A stretch of 64,000 nt of DNA from Methanobrevibacter olleyae (lineage in GTDB: Archaea; Methanobacteriota; Methanobacteria; Methanobacteriales; Methanobacteriaceae), in contig SUTG01000005.1 in NCBI GenBank assembly GCA_015063035.1, forward strand, positions 1-64,000. Reading direction: 5' to 3'. Numbering within the stretch: the first letter of the stretch is position 1; every line of letters begins with the position of its first letter. Positions 9,883-18,368 of the stretch are shown one piece after another. The notes under the pieces are model-generated. The model saw only the letters and a program-made list of their open reading frames with translations, ran no database searches and was not told where the DNA came from. A program made the position numbers and the translations under genes.

Positions 9883-10881
9883 ATGGCTTATGAAATATCA
9901 CTTATTTCAATTTTAGAGGTTATCTTAACACTTATCATAGCTTTATTCATAGGTGTTTTGATTCCCGGAATTGAAAGGAAATATGTTCAAGCAAGGATTC
10001 AGCAAAGAATCGGGCCTCCAGTTACAAGTCCGGGGCTATGGGCATCAATTAAGTTCCTGTTCAAGGAGAACATAAAACCTAATTCTCCAGCGCCAGGATT
10101 ATATAAGGCAATGCCTATTTTATGTTTCATTGCAGTACTCGCAGTATTTTTAGCATTGATGCCTGAGAATTATCAGTTCATGGCTTTTGCTAGCCTAATA
10201 GCTATTGTTGGATTCTTAAAAGTTGAAGAAATCGCTTATGTTTTAATGGGTTCCTTATCCAAATCAGTAATGAGCATTAACTTAAGGTTCCCAGACCATG
10301 CAAAAGGTGCCAAAAGACAAGGATTGCTAGTATCATCCATTGAAGATATCAGTTCAAACAGATCCCTTAGGATGATCATCTTTGGTTCATTCCCATTGTA
10401 TTTGGCTTTATTCATACCTGCAGCATTATCTAAAAGCATTTACTTGGCAGATATTGTAGCTTATCAGCAAGCTAACGGACCGTTCCTATTCACTTTAGCA
10501 GGTATTATCGGAACTGTAGTCTTCTTTATCGGATACATGATTCTATTGAATGAATATCCATTCTCCTACATCAAGGCTAAATCTGATGTAATTGAAGGGC
10601 CATATATGGAGCTTGCTTCAAAATACAGAACATTCGTTTACTTAACCAGAGGATTCCTGATATTCACTTTAGGTTTAATGTACTGTGTATTGTTCTTAGG
10701 TGTTGCACCAGAACTTTTCTTACTTAAATTCATTGTATGCATTATCGTGTCATTGTTGCTTCCGGTCATAATGGCAATTGTCAGTGCATTCTCCCCAATA
10801 TTTACCAATAGGCAATTATACCCTACAATATTGGTGACTTCTGCACTTGGAGCATTGGCTATGGTCATTGCATTGTTCTAG
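9883..10881 (+). CDS. ehbO: Energy-converting hydrogenase B subunit O (NuoH-like)
   Basis: 332-aa polytopic protein of the NuoH/EchB/HyfC family with about eight helices. The GIERKYVQARIQQRIGPP segment near residue 28 is the conserved loop contacting the hydrogenase module, and PFSYIKAKSDVIEGPYMELASKY is a second family block, split here only for description. It anchors the soluble hydrogenase subunits in the membrane. It follows GAGGAAAGAG. Confidence 0.94.
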   Translation: MAYEISLISILEVILTLIIALFIGVLIPGIERKYVQARIQQRIGPPVTSPGLWASIKFLFKENIKPNSPAPGLYKAMPILCFIAVLAVFLALMPENYQFMAFASLIAIVGFLKVEEIAYVLMGSLSKSVMSINLRFPDHAKGAKRQGLLVSSIEDISSNRSLRMIIFGSFPLYLALFIPAALSKSIYLADIVAYQQANGPFLFTLAGIIGTVVFFIGYMILLNEYPFSYIKAKSDVIEGPYMELASKYRTFVYLTRGFLIFTLGLMYCVLFLGVAPELFLLKFIVCIIVSLLLPVIMAIVSAFSPIFTNRQLYPTILVTSALGALAMVIALF

Positions 10882-10931
10882 ATATGGATTTAGGAGAGAA
10901 TTGAATTTTTTAATTTAATTGTGGTGATTTA

Positions 10932-11195
10932 ATGAAATTTGTAATCAGACCTTATCATATTATGAGTCTTGGAGGATATATTGTGGAATATGATTTCCCT
11001 TACAGGGATTTGATAATTGTAAATGAGACTCCAGAGGACATCAAGTTTGAGATTCCCGTATTTGATGGGTCTTACATTGAAGAGTATGAGAAGTTAGGTC
11101 TTAAGGTTATTCCTGTCAGCGAACATGACAGCTATTTAAACTTATATAAGAAAGCGCATGCTGAATTGGATGCGTTAAAGGCTAAATTGGATTAA
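10932..11195 (+). CDS. ehbP: Energy-converting hydrogenase B subunit P
   Basis: 87-aa soluble protein without cysteines or recognisable catalytic motif; the last 20 residues look helical (K/A/L-rich). Assigned by position after the NuoH-like ehbO, as in other Methanobacteriales ehb clusters. It has a good GTGGTGA ribosome-binding site. Confidence 0.8.
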   Translation: MKFVIRPYHIMSLGGYIVEYDFPYRDLIIVNETPEDIKFEIPVFDGSYIEEYEKLGLKVIPVSEHDSYLNLYKKAHAELDALKAKLD

Positions 11196-11253
11196 TTGGG
11201 GATAAATTTCATATTTTTTCCTCATAAATAAAATTTTTAATGATCTTTATCTC

Positions 11254-11440
11254 CAATTAATCTTTTTTAAGGTTTTTTGATTTTTAGATTTTTGATTGTT
11301 ATTCAATTGATCTTTTTTAAGGTTTTTTGATTTTTTGATTTTTGATTGTTATTCAATTGATCTTTTTTAAGGTTTTTTGATTTTTTAGATTTTTTGATTA
11401 TTCTTCAATTGATCTTTTTTAAGGTTTTTTGATTTTCGAT
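11254..11440. repeat. Tandem repeat, about 50 bp x 4, between ehbP and ehbQ
   Basis: TCTTTTTTAAGGTTTTTTGA occurs at about 11261, 11311, 11361 and 11413 within a unit of 50-52 bp that also carries GATTTTTGATTGTTATTCAATTGA. It fills most of the 289-bp gap between ehbP and ehbQ. The T-rich units could act as repeated termination signals, which would make ehbQ partly independent; that is inference. Confidence 0.85.
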
Positions 11441-11484
11441 AATCTTTAAATAATTGAATATTTTAAGTATTATTAGGTAATATT

Positions 11485-12144
11485 ATGAATAGTATTTCTT
11501 TAACAATTACAACTAAAGAAGAGAAAGGAGTTCTTGATGAGATAACAGATATTCTTTCAAGTCATGGAATAAATATCTCATATGTTCATCTATATGTAAA
11601 GGATGATGTTGGAACATTGAATTTGGAGCTTGATAATGTTGAGAAACTCGATGAATTAATAGATGACTTAGAGTCTAAGGACTTTATTTTAGACATTGAG
11701 ATTCATGGTTCCTTAAATGACATTTTCGGTAAAAGGGTTCTTATTTTCGGTGGTGGAGCTCAAGTATCTCAAGTTGCAGTTGGTGCCATTACAGAAGCAG
11801 ATAGGCATAATATACGTGGAGAACGTATAAGTGTGGATACTATTCCTTTAGTTGGCGAAGAAAATATTGCAGAAGCGGTAGATGCAGTAAACAGATTGCC
11901 TCGTGTTGGAGTGCTTGTTCTTGCAGGATCCCTGATGGGGGGAAAGATCACTGAAACTGTAAGGAAATTAAAGGAAAAGCATGAGGACTTGATTGTCATC
12001 ACTTTGAATATGCCTGGAAGCGTAACAGAAGAGGCTGATTTGATTGTTACAGACCCAATTCAAGCTGGTGTAATGGCGGTCATGGCAGTTGCAAGCACTG
12101 CAGTATTTGATGTAAAAAGATTAGCAAACAATAATAAATTCTAA
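11485..12144 (+). CDS. ehbQ: ACT-domain protein EhbQ
   Basis: 219-aa soluble protein. Residues 1-75 form an ACT domain ([16 protein letters not shown], then SYVHLYV), the small-molecule-binding fold of amino-acid-responsive regulators; residues 80-215 form a second conserved domain with Gly-rich turns ([21 protein letters not shown]). In Methanothermobacter the last ehb gene encodes such a protein, hence the symbol. Nothing in it binds iron-sulfur or spans the membrane, so it is more likely a sensor or regulator than a structural hydrogenase subunit. It ends in a T-rich tract. Confidence 0.75.
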   Translation: MNSISLTITTKEEKGVLDEITDILSSHGINISYVHLYVKDDVGTLNLELDNVEKLDELIDDLESKDFILDIEIHGSLNDIFGKRVLIFGGGAQVSQVAVGAITEADRHNIRGERISVDTIPLVGEENIAEAVDAVNRLPRVGVLVLAGSLMGGKITETVRKLKEKHEDLIVITLNMPGSVTEEADLIVTDPIQAGVMAVMAVASTAVFDVKRLANNNKF

Positions 12145-12296
12145 TTCTTTTTCTTATTCTTTTTTACATAAGATTTATTAGTCTATTAAACTAATATTAT
12201 TCTATACTCCATTTGATATTTTTATCAGGAGTTCTTATTTTATTATTATATTTCATTTTTATGGATGTGTTTTGAATTACTAGAAAGGGAAAGTTT

Positions 12297-13010
12297 GTGC
12301 ATGGTTTGAAGTTAGGTATTCCAATCACCTTTGGATACATTCCAATGGGTATAGGATACGCGGCTTTAGCTATTAAGGCAGGGTTGTCTCCTTTTGAGAC
12401 AGTTTCAATGTCTGTGCTCATTTATGCAGGTGCCGGACAGATCATGATAGCGACCATGTTGGCTCAAGGTGCCACTCTTTTCAATATTGTCTTGACTTCA
12501 TTTGTACTGAATTTCAGATATTTTGTAATGAACACATGCATTTACAACAAGGTTGATGACGCTTCCCTTGCCGTTAGAATACCCTCATCACACCTTGCTG
12601 TTGATGAAGCCTTTGCAATGTTCATGCTAATGGAAGAGTCTTCAATATGGACTTATATAGGTCTTGCAGGAATTGCATGGATGTCTTGGATTTTTGGAGC
12701 AATCATTGGCGTTATAGTCTTGAATGTGCTTCCTATAATTGTTGCAAACAGTTTCAATATTTCCTTATATGCCCTATTTGTAGCGCTATTGGTTCCTGCA
12801 GTTAAGGAAAGTAAGGAATTGGCTATTTTAGTTGTTATAACAGCTATTCTAAATGTTGTATTGCAGTTTTTCATTGGAAATTGGTCATTGATCATAGCTA
12901 TTCTTTTAGGTGCTCTCATTGGAATGTATATAGTGGATGACGATACAGTTTTAGGGGATGAATATAATGCAGCAGATGAGACTTGTAGTAATAAGGAGGT
13001 GCAACAATGA
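12297..13010 (+). CDS. azlC: AzlC family branched-chain amino acid exporter, large subunit
   Basis: Polytopic protein with GYIPMGIGYAAL and YAGAGQIMIATMLA, hallmarks of AzlC/YgaZ exporters for branched-chain or related amino acids. GTG at 12297 is the first conventional start, but it leaves only the first few residues before the conserved GLKLGIP block. The frame is open back to ATT 12276, which would add seven residues and follows GGATGTG by a spacing like that of the gene at 82. The stop overlaps the azlD start. Confidence 0.88.
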   Translation: MHGLKLGIPITFGYIPMGIGYAALAIKAGLSPFETVSMSVLIYAGAGQIMIATMLAQGATLFNIVLTSFVLNFRYFVMNTCIYNKVDDASLAVRIPSSHLAVDEAFAMFMLMEESSIWTYIGLAGIAWMSWIFGAIIGVIVLNVLPIIVANSFNISLYALFVALLVPAVKESKELAILVVITAILNVVLQFFIGNWSLIIAILLGALIGMYIVDDDTVLGDEYNAADETCSNKEVQQ

Positions 13011-13330
13011 ATATGACTTTACTCATTATTCTTTGTGCACTTGTCACCTTCATTCCAAGGGTAATTCCAGCAATCTTTATGGAAAGATTGAATTTCTCTC
13101 CAAAATTCGAGAAATTCCTGAATCTGATTCCATACACTGCACTTGCTGCACTTATTTGTCCTGGGGTGTTGACAGTAGACCCTGATTTATGGTTCATAGG
13201 ATTGATTGGAGCTATAATTGCAGGTGGACTCGCATGGAAAAAGGTACCTCTTGGAGTTATTGTTATTTTAACTGTGATTGTTTTGATTGCAGTTTACTTA
13301 ATGGTGCCGTTTTTCCCAGCTTTAATTTAA
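13007..13330 (+). CDS. azlD: AzlD family exporter, small subunit
   Basis: 107-aa, four-helix protein with TFIPRVIPAIFMERL near the N-terminus, typical of AzlD/YgaH, the obligate small partner of AzlC. It overlaps azlC by ATGA and has a strong AAGGAGGTG ribosome-binding site. The two are expected to form one exporter. A T-rich spacer separates it from the convergent gene at 13369. Confidence 0.88.
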   Translation: MNMTLLIILCALVTFIPRVIPAIFMERLNFSPKFEKFLNLIPYTALAALICPGVLTVDPDLWFIGLIGAIIAGGLAWKKVPLGVIVILTVIVLIAVYLMVPFFPALI

Positions 13331-13368
13331 TTCCTTTATCTTTCTTTTTTTATTTAATTCCCTTTTTT

Positions 13369-14280
13369 TTAGCTATTATCACATAGTTCCTTATATTCAC
13401 AGTTTTCACACTTTTTCAGTCCGGTTTTTACTGTTGGTATTTCTCCATTTTCAACTATCTTGTTTACGCTGGTCAAGACTTTAAAAAAGCTTTTTCTCGC
13501 ATCTGTATCTATTATCACGGCTCTTCGATCAGCTATTTTCAGGTAATCAACATATGCCACTGTAACATAAGTGTTGAATTCCTGTTCTATTAGAAGCGCA
13601 TTAGCTATTGCTTCGGCAAAATCACCATCCCAAACTCCATTTATTGGAGGATTTGATGATTTCAGTGATACTGGAAAATAATTTCCCTTTTCCACTTCAA
13701 TCTTATCTATGACTCCAATCAAGTCAAGACCTATGTCTCTTATCAGATAGTTGTACATGCTAGTTGGGAAAAACAGGTTTTGGATTTCACCACCATCCTT
13801 ATCTAGAACCTTCATTGATTGTGATACCTTTAGGGAAAGTATTTTGATATTTAGGTTTATTTCATTGATCAGTTCTTTTTTTAATTCCTTAAGCTTTTCA
13901 TCTTCATCTTCTTCTGTTTTTATTTCCCTATTGTTTTCATCTATGAACTCTATTTCATCATCCTTTTTTAAATTGCTTGGAGTGTCTCCATCCTCATTTT
14001 CCTGATTTTTGTTCTCTTCATTCACCTCTTCGATAATGTCAAAGGTTGTCTTAACTTGATTGCTTATTCCAATTGAAAGTCTCTTTTCTATTTCCTTTTC
14101 ATCCAAGTCCTTCTTAATGTGTCTTAAGTTTTTATGAAGGATGTCTTGTATGTCTATTCTAAGATCCTTTAATGTTTTTGAGATAAAATAATCCTCTTCA
14201 ACATCTTCATCAATATTGCTTTGGAAATACAATTTCAAAGGACAAAACATATAACTTTTGATTGTAGATACACTTATCAT
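13369..14280 (-). CDS. Cas4-like RecB-family protein with four Fe-S cysteines
   Basis: 303-aa protein with Cas4/DUF83 architecture. Cys13 (MFCPLKLYF) plus Cys291, Cys294 and Cys300 (CENCEYKELC) form the Cas4 [4Fe-4S] pattern. RecB-type residues include His49/His54 and Asp192 (GVIDKIE), but the ExK motif reads VSLK (Ser205-Lys207), so the catalytic Glu appears replaced. Residues 85-135 are a very acidic, low-complexity insertion. No CRISPR array or other cas gene is in the window. Catalytic activity is doubtful; a DNA-binding or divergent nuclease role is possible. Confidence 0.7.
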   Translation of the reverse strand: MISVSTIKSYMFCPLKLYFQSNIDEDVEEDYFISKTLKDLRIDIQDILHKNLRHIKKDLDEKEIEKRLSIGISNQVKTTFDIIEEVNEENKNQENEDGDTPSNLKKDDEIEFIDENNREIKTEEDEDEKLKELKKELINEINLNIKILSLKVSQSMKVLDKDGGEIQNLFFPTSMYNYLIRDIGLDLIGVIDKIEVEKGNYFPVSLKSSNPPINGVWDGDFAEAIANALLIEQEFNTYVTVAYVDYLKIADRRAVIIDTDARKSFFKVLTSVNKIVENGEIPTVKTGLKKCENCEYKELCDNS

Positions 14281-14685
14281 ATTTTTAACTCCATATTATT
14301 CTGTGGATTAGTCTTTGTTTTTCATATAATAAATAATATGCAGTTATTTTTGATTATAATTTGATAAAAATAGTTTATTTTACGAAATAGTTATAATTTT
14401 TTATTTTTATTAGAATTTAAGAGTTTTAAATCAATTTTTATATTGGTTTGAAAAATTGATTTTAGCTTGTAATTTTTCTTATATTTTAATTATAAAAACG
14501 GTTAATTAAAATGAGGTTTGTTATGAGGGATTTGTTAATTTTAATTCGTTTTTTAAAAATAGTTTAATTTATATTAAAATTATAAAAATAGTTCTGAATG
14601 TGGATAGATAAATTTAATTTAAAATAGCAAATAATTAAAAAATTATAAAAGAAAAATAAAAAATCCAGTTTAACTGGGCTTTCTA
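14281..14685. other. Non-coding spacer between Cas4-like and HEAT-like genes
   Basis: 405 bp, AT-rich, no supported ORF. It must contain the promoter of the Cas4-like gene and ends with a terminator-like hairpin of the upstream minus-strand gene. Confidence 0.6.
14650..14677 (-). terminator. Terminator-like hairpin after the HEAT-like gene
   Basis: On the minus strand the short inverted repeat CCAGTTAAACTGG (14665-14677) lies just downstream of the stop and is followed by a run of T residues (ATTTTTTATTTTTC). Confidence 0.6.
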
Positions 14686-15615
14686 TTAATCCCCATCAAA
14701 ATATTCGTGAAGTTCCTCACCACAATAAATACACTTCCTATGATCGCTTGAAGGGCCGAATTGATATTGCTGTCTTCGGCTTCCTGTATCAACCCAAAGA
14801 TGATTTCCTTCTGCGCAGCGTTGCTTCTGAATATCAGGAATAAGTGATTTGTCCTTAATCATTGATGCAGCAGTCATTCTTGTATAAATGTCCCAATAGT
14901 TCATAGCCAAATCTATCCAGAATTCTTGAGCCTTTTTACTGTTTCCAGCATACATCCCTGCACGCATCCTAGTTTGGATATCGTTGCTTTCATCCAAAGC
15001 GATTTCTAAAAGTTCTTCCTGGGCCTGAGGATATGTTTCGACAATATGCTTCTTTTTTCTATAATCATTACCTGAAAGTATCTGCATGTAATACTCTCTA
15101 TTTTCTTCATATGGCAAATGTTCAATTGCTATATCTATACCCTTTTGTGTTTTAGCATTATCAATCACATCTTTGAGCTTTTCTTCATCTTGGGGGTAGG
15201 ATAGCTTTTCCACGCTAGCAGCTAGCTTACACTCCGCATCTTCTCCAGACATCCTTATGTTCCAATCCAAAGGAGGATTCTCTGTTCTTTCATATATTAT
15301 CTTTGCATTAAAATCTTCATATTCAAAAGTGGAAAGCAGTTTTTCAAGGAGGGCCTGACTTTTTATTAGTTCCCTAGCCCTATCGTTGATGAGAATTACG
15401 CCATGTTCATTATATAAACCATCTTTTTTTGCGAAATCGAATAGTATTTCATCATCATCTATCCTGCTTATTGCTTCATAAGCTACCGGTTGTCTAGGTG
15501 CTTTAATTGCAATCTTTTTCAGTTTTTGGTTATCAGTTATCTTTCTCACGGCCGCTTTTGCCTCTTCGTCCTTAGACATCTTCTTGGTCATCCAAATTGG
15601 TCTGAAAAGTCCCAT
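14686..15615 (-). CDS. HEAT-like helical repeat protein with C-terminal zinc ribbon
   Basis: 309-aa protein I do not recognise by name. The body is almost all amphipathic helix with short repeating blocks (ALDESNDIQTRMRAGMYAG, then MTAASMIKD) that resemble HEAT/armadillo repeats. The C-terminus has CAEGNHLW followed 20 residues later by HRKCIYCGEELH, a plausible single zinc site. It would be a protein- or nucleic-acid-binding scaffold. It lies 78 bp downstream of the nucleotidyltransferase gene on the same strand, so the two may form an operon. Start supported by AGGAGG. Confidence 0.65.
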   Translation of the reverse strand: MGLFRPIWMTKKMSKDEEAKAAVRKITDNQKLKKIAIKAPRQPVAYEAISRIDDDEILFDFAKKDGLYNEHGVILINDRARELIKSQALLEKLLSTFEYEDFNAKIIYERTENPPLDWNIRMSGEDAECKLAASVEKLSYPQDEEKLKDVIDNAKTQKGIDIAIEHLPYEENREYYMQILSGNDYRKKKHIVETYPQAQEELLEIALDESNDIQTRMRAGMYAGNSKKAQEFWIDLAMNYWDIYTRMTAASMIKDKSLIPDIQKQRCAEGNHLWVDTGSRRQQYQFGPSSDHRKCIYCGEELHEYFDGD

Positions 15616-15693
15616 ATTCTACCTCCTAACCAAAACTTTAATTATTTTTCATTTTTTTATAAATAAAAAATTTTTACTTTCCCTTAATTTGAT

Positions 15694-16812
15694 TTAATTA
15701 TGCACTGGGCTCTCTCTAAGTTTAATATATTCATTCAGAGATTCCCTGGTAGTTCCAACAAGAATTCTATACTTTTCAAACTCTCCGTTCTTAAGCACTT
15801 TTTCTATTTTTCCTCTTGCAACCACTTCTTCGCCGTCTATGACTTCTCCAGCATAGGTGTGTGTTAGTGATGCTAGCTCAGTGATTTCAATATCAGGTCC
15901 TTCTATGATTTCAACATCTTCTATTGTGTATACTGCAGGATTGTCAAAAGCTCCTAATGCGCTCTTTATTGTACAGTTAACTTTCGCAAATCCTTCCGGT
16001 TCGTATACTGTATCTCCCCAGGTTCCTTCAATCTCCTCATAATTTCTGGTTGCCAATATGTCGAATAATGTTTCTCTAATCAATCCTCTATTGCTTTTAC
16101 GTTCTTCATACCAAGCGAACTCCTCTTTAGTTAGGCTGTCGTCCTTGATTCTCTTATCATATACGAAGTCCCAGAAATCATCATTTATTCTGTTGAGTGT
16201 GATTGTCTTGTCCAATTTGTCTATGAAAACAGGCTTGTCCTTATTATCTTTATATGCCTTGATTGCATTTCTATGGTTTTCAAGACCATAGACTACAAAG
16301 TCAAGGTCTGAAGTTCCTGCCTTTTGAAGTCCTGGCAAGATTGATCCTGAGATTCCAAGGTCATCATAGCTGATGCCTGCTACATAATGGAAAAAGTCTG
16401 AAAGGTCAAATAATTTGCTTAAGAGTTCCTCTTTATAGTCAAGTTCTTCTCCATTTGCCACTTTAGTGTTGATTTCGTCATAATAGGTTGCCCTAAGCCC
16501 TTTTAATCTTTCTTCAGGTTTTATGATTCTTTCAACCTTGTCTATAGGAACTCCCATCATTTCAACGTTTGTAACATCACAGAAGTATAGGTAATCTGGA
16601 TGGTTTTCTCTTAGGTATGCATAAGCCTCTTCAGATCCCACTTTGGAATATCTGATTCCATCCTTTTCCCTGTCTCCATTCTCATCGGGAATGTATCTTA
16701 AAAAGCAGATAATCCTATCTTTCGGGTGAATGTAATTGGTTGAAGCAAATAATAATCCATCTGTACTAATAATGAAATCTCTTGTTCTAACGGTTTTTTC
16801 GATTTTGTCCAT
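15694..16812 (-). CDS. Predicted nucleotidyltransferase (COG2413-type)
   Basis: 372-aa protein. The centre (about residues 150-175) carries GSILPGLQKAGTSDLDFVVYG, split here as GS...G and SDLDF, the G-S plus D-x-D active site of the DNA polymerase beta nucleotidyltransferase superfamily. The N-terminal 110 residues and the C-terminal 100-residue beta-rich domain have no motif I can name. The substrate is unknown; archaeal relatives are annotated only as predicted nucleotidyltransferases. It is the first gene of a likely two-gene operon with the HEAT-like protein. Confidence 0.72.
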   Translation of the reverse strand: MDKIEKTVRTRDFIISTDGLLFASTNYIHPKDRIICFLRYIPDENGDREKDGIRYSKVGSEEAYAYLRENHPDYLYFCDVTNVEMMGVPIDKVERIIKPEERLKGLRATYYDEINTKVANGEELDYKEELLSKLFDLSDFFHYVAGISYDDLGISGSILPGLQKAGTSDLDFVVYGLENHRNAIKAYKDNKDKPVFIDKLDKTITLNRINDDFWDFVYDKRIKDDSLTKEEFAWYEERKSNRGLIRETLFDILATRNYEEIEGTWGDTVYEPEGFAKVNCTIKSALGAFDNPAVYTIEDVEIIEGPDIEITELASLTHTYAGEVIDGEEVVARGKIEKVLKNGEFEKYRILVGTTRESLNEYIKLRESPVHN

Positions 16813-17450
16813 TTCAATCCCTTATAATTTAATGATTTGATAAATGTAATTTTTAAAATATTTTTATTAATATTTATTAATATTTATTATGTATTCTTAT
16901 TATTAATATAATTATGATAATTTGTTTATTTTTTTTAATTTTTAAGTGAATTTTCAATAGTTTTTAAGTTTGTAAAAAAAAATAAATTGGTTTTTTTAAG
17001 TAAAATTTTCTATACTTTTTAGGCATATAAAAATTAAATCGATAATAATATTAACCATCAAAACCTAACTAATATTGTAGTTAGTTCCATGTCATTTATT
17101 CAAATTTTTTATTTGAATTTCTAGAGAGTTTTTACTAATTAAAAGCTTGAATGATGGAAATAATGGCATATGAGAACTTCCAACAAATCCATAATTTCAA
17201 AAATAGATTATGAATTCGTTATTATTGTAACAACTTAATTATAGACTTTATTTCTATATTGTTAAATTGGATGTGAATCCAAGAGGTTTTTAGATTCTTT
17301 TCAAAAAGTATTTTTTTTAATGGAATCTAATAATCAAATCAATTGGATTTGTCATCTGGTTAATGGTATTTCCCAGAGTTCTATAACTTGATTGTTATGA
17401 TATGATTTGTAATTTAGACCTGGAAGAATTATTAAATCCGGAGGTGTCAT
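16813..17450 (+). ncRNA. Structured spacer/leader upstream of the first CBS gene
   Basis: 638 bp without an ORF. From about 17060 base composition becomes less AT-biased and four inverted repeats follow in order: 17065-17084 (7-bp stem), 17098-17118 (8-bp), 17190-17212 (6-bp) and 17290-17330 (8-bp, 25-nt loop). The gene's GGAGGTG site follows at about 17441. This suggests a long structured 5' leader or a small RNA, but short perfect stems also arise by chance in AT-rich DNA. Confidence 0.35.
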
Positions 17451-18368
17451 ATGAAAGACAAAAACGCTAAAAACTTGAGAAAATCTATGAATCGTGGTTC
17501 TGTTGAACAAACAACAAAAGTAGCTGATTATGAAGGGGAAATCATGACATTAGCTAAAAAGGATGTCATTAGCATTCCTCCAACCAAGACCATTAAGGAA
17601 GCTGCTGAAATGATGATAGAGCATGGATTCAGAAGATTACCAGTAACCCATCCTGGCTCAAATAAACTTTTGGGTATTGTAACTGCTATGGATATTCTTG
17701 ACTTCCTTGGTGGAGGAAGCAAATTTGATATAATAGAAAAGAAACATGATGACAATTTCTTGGCAGCAATCAATGATCCTGTTAAAGAGATCATGACAAG
17801 AGATGTTATTTCAATAAGCCCTAAATTTTCTATTAGAGAAAGTGTGGATGTAATGACCAAAAATGGCATTGGATCCTTACCTATTGTAGATAAAGAAGAT
17901 AAATTAGTGGGAATAGTCACTGAAAGAGATTTCGCATTAGCCCTTGCAGGTTCATTGACTAATGAGACTGTAGGCGATATCATGATTAAGGATGTTATCA
18001 CTACCACTCCTGGAACTCCTATTGAAAGCTGTTCCAAAATCATGGTAAGAAATAACTTAAGAAGGATTCCTGTAGTTGAAGAAGATAAGTTAATAGGAAT
18101 TGTCACTTCAACAGATATCTTAAGATTCTTCGGTGATAAAGAAATGTTTGCTTCTATGACCTCTAATAGTGGTTTAGATGTTTTGAAAAGAAAAATTTCT
18201 GAAATTATTAAACCAAACATATTAGTAACTGAATCTACTGTCAGATTAGGAGACTTATGTGAATTATTAGCTGAAAAGAACATTGGTGGTGTTCCTGTAG
18301 TTGATGATGATCAACTTGTAGGAATTGTCACTGAAAGAGATATTTTAAATACAATTCTTAAAGAATAA
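17451..18368 (+). CDS. Four-CBS-domain protein (two Bateman modules)
   Basis: 305-aa soluble protein made of four CBS domains, roughly residues 31-85, 110-160, 172-225 and 238-303. Each ends with the GIVT-x-x-D motif that contacts the ribose of an adenosyl ligand (GIVTAMDIL, GIVTERDFA, GIVTSTDIL, GIVTERDIL). Stand-alone CBS proteins in methanogens bind AMP, ATP, SAM or related ligands and act as sensors. No enzymatic domain is attached. A second four-CBS protein follows 251 bp downstream. The start follows a strong GGAGGTG. Confidence 0.9.
   Translation: MKDKNAKNLRKSMNRGSVEQTTKVADYEGEIMTLAKKDVISIPPTKTIKEAAEMMIEHGFRRLPVTHPGSNKLLGIVTAMDILDFLGGGSKFDIIEKKHDDNFLAAINDPVKEIMTRDVISISPKFSIRESVDVMTKNGIGSLPIVDKEDKLVGIVTERDFALALAGSLTNETVGDIMIKDVITTTPGTPIESCSKIMVRNNLRRIPVVEEDKLIGIVTSTDILRFFGDKEMFASMTSNSGLDVLKRKISEIIKPNILVTESTVRLGDLCELLAEKNIGGVPVVDDDQLVGIVTERDILNTILKE

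Noticed and set aside
13369-16812. Three-gene defence operon (nucleotidyltransferase, HEAT-like, Cas4-like)
   Set aside because: A terminator-like hairpin and 405-bp gap separate the Cas4-like gene, and there are no toxin, helicase or mobile-element genes nearby; only the two-gene pair is supported.
16813-17450. tRNA or rRNA gene in the long spacers
   Set aside because: I looked for the T-loop GTTCRAAT pattern with matching acceptor stems in the long gaps and found none.
17528-18283. 251-codon open frame on the minus strand
   Set aside because: Exact antisense of the first CBS gene; its protein has the repeated Ser/Ile/Thr pattern of a reversed CBS frame and no ribosome-binding site.
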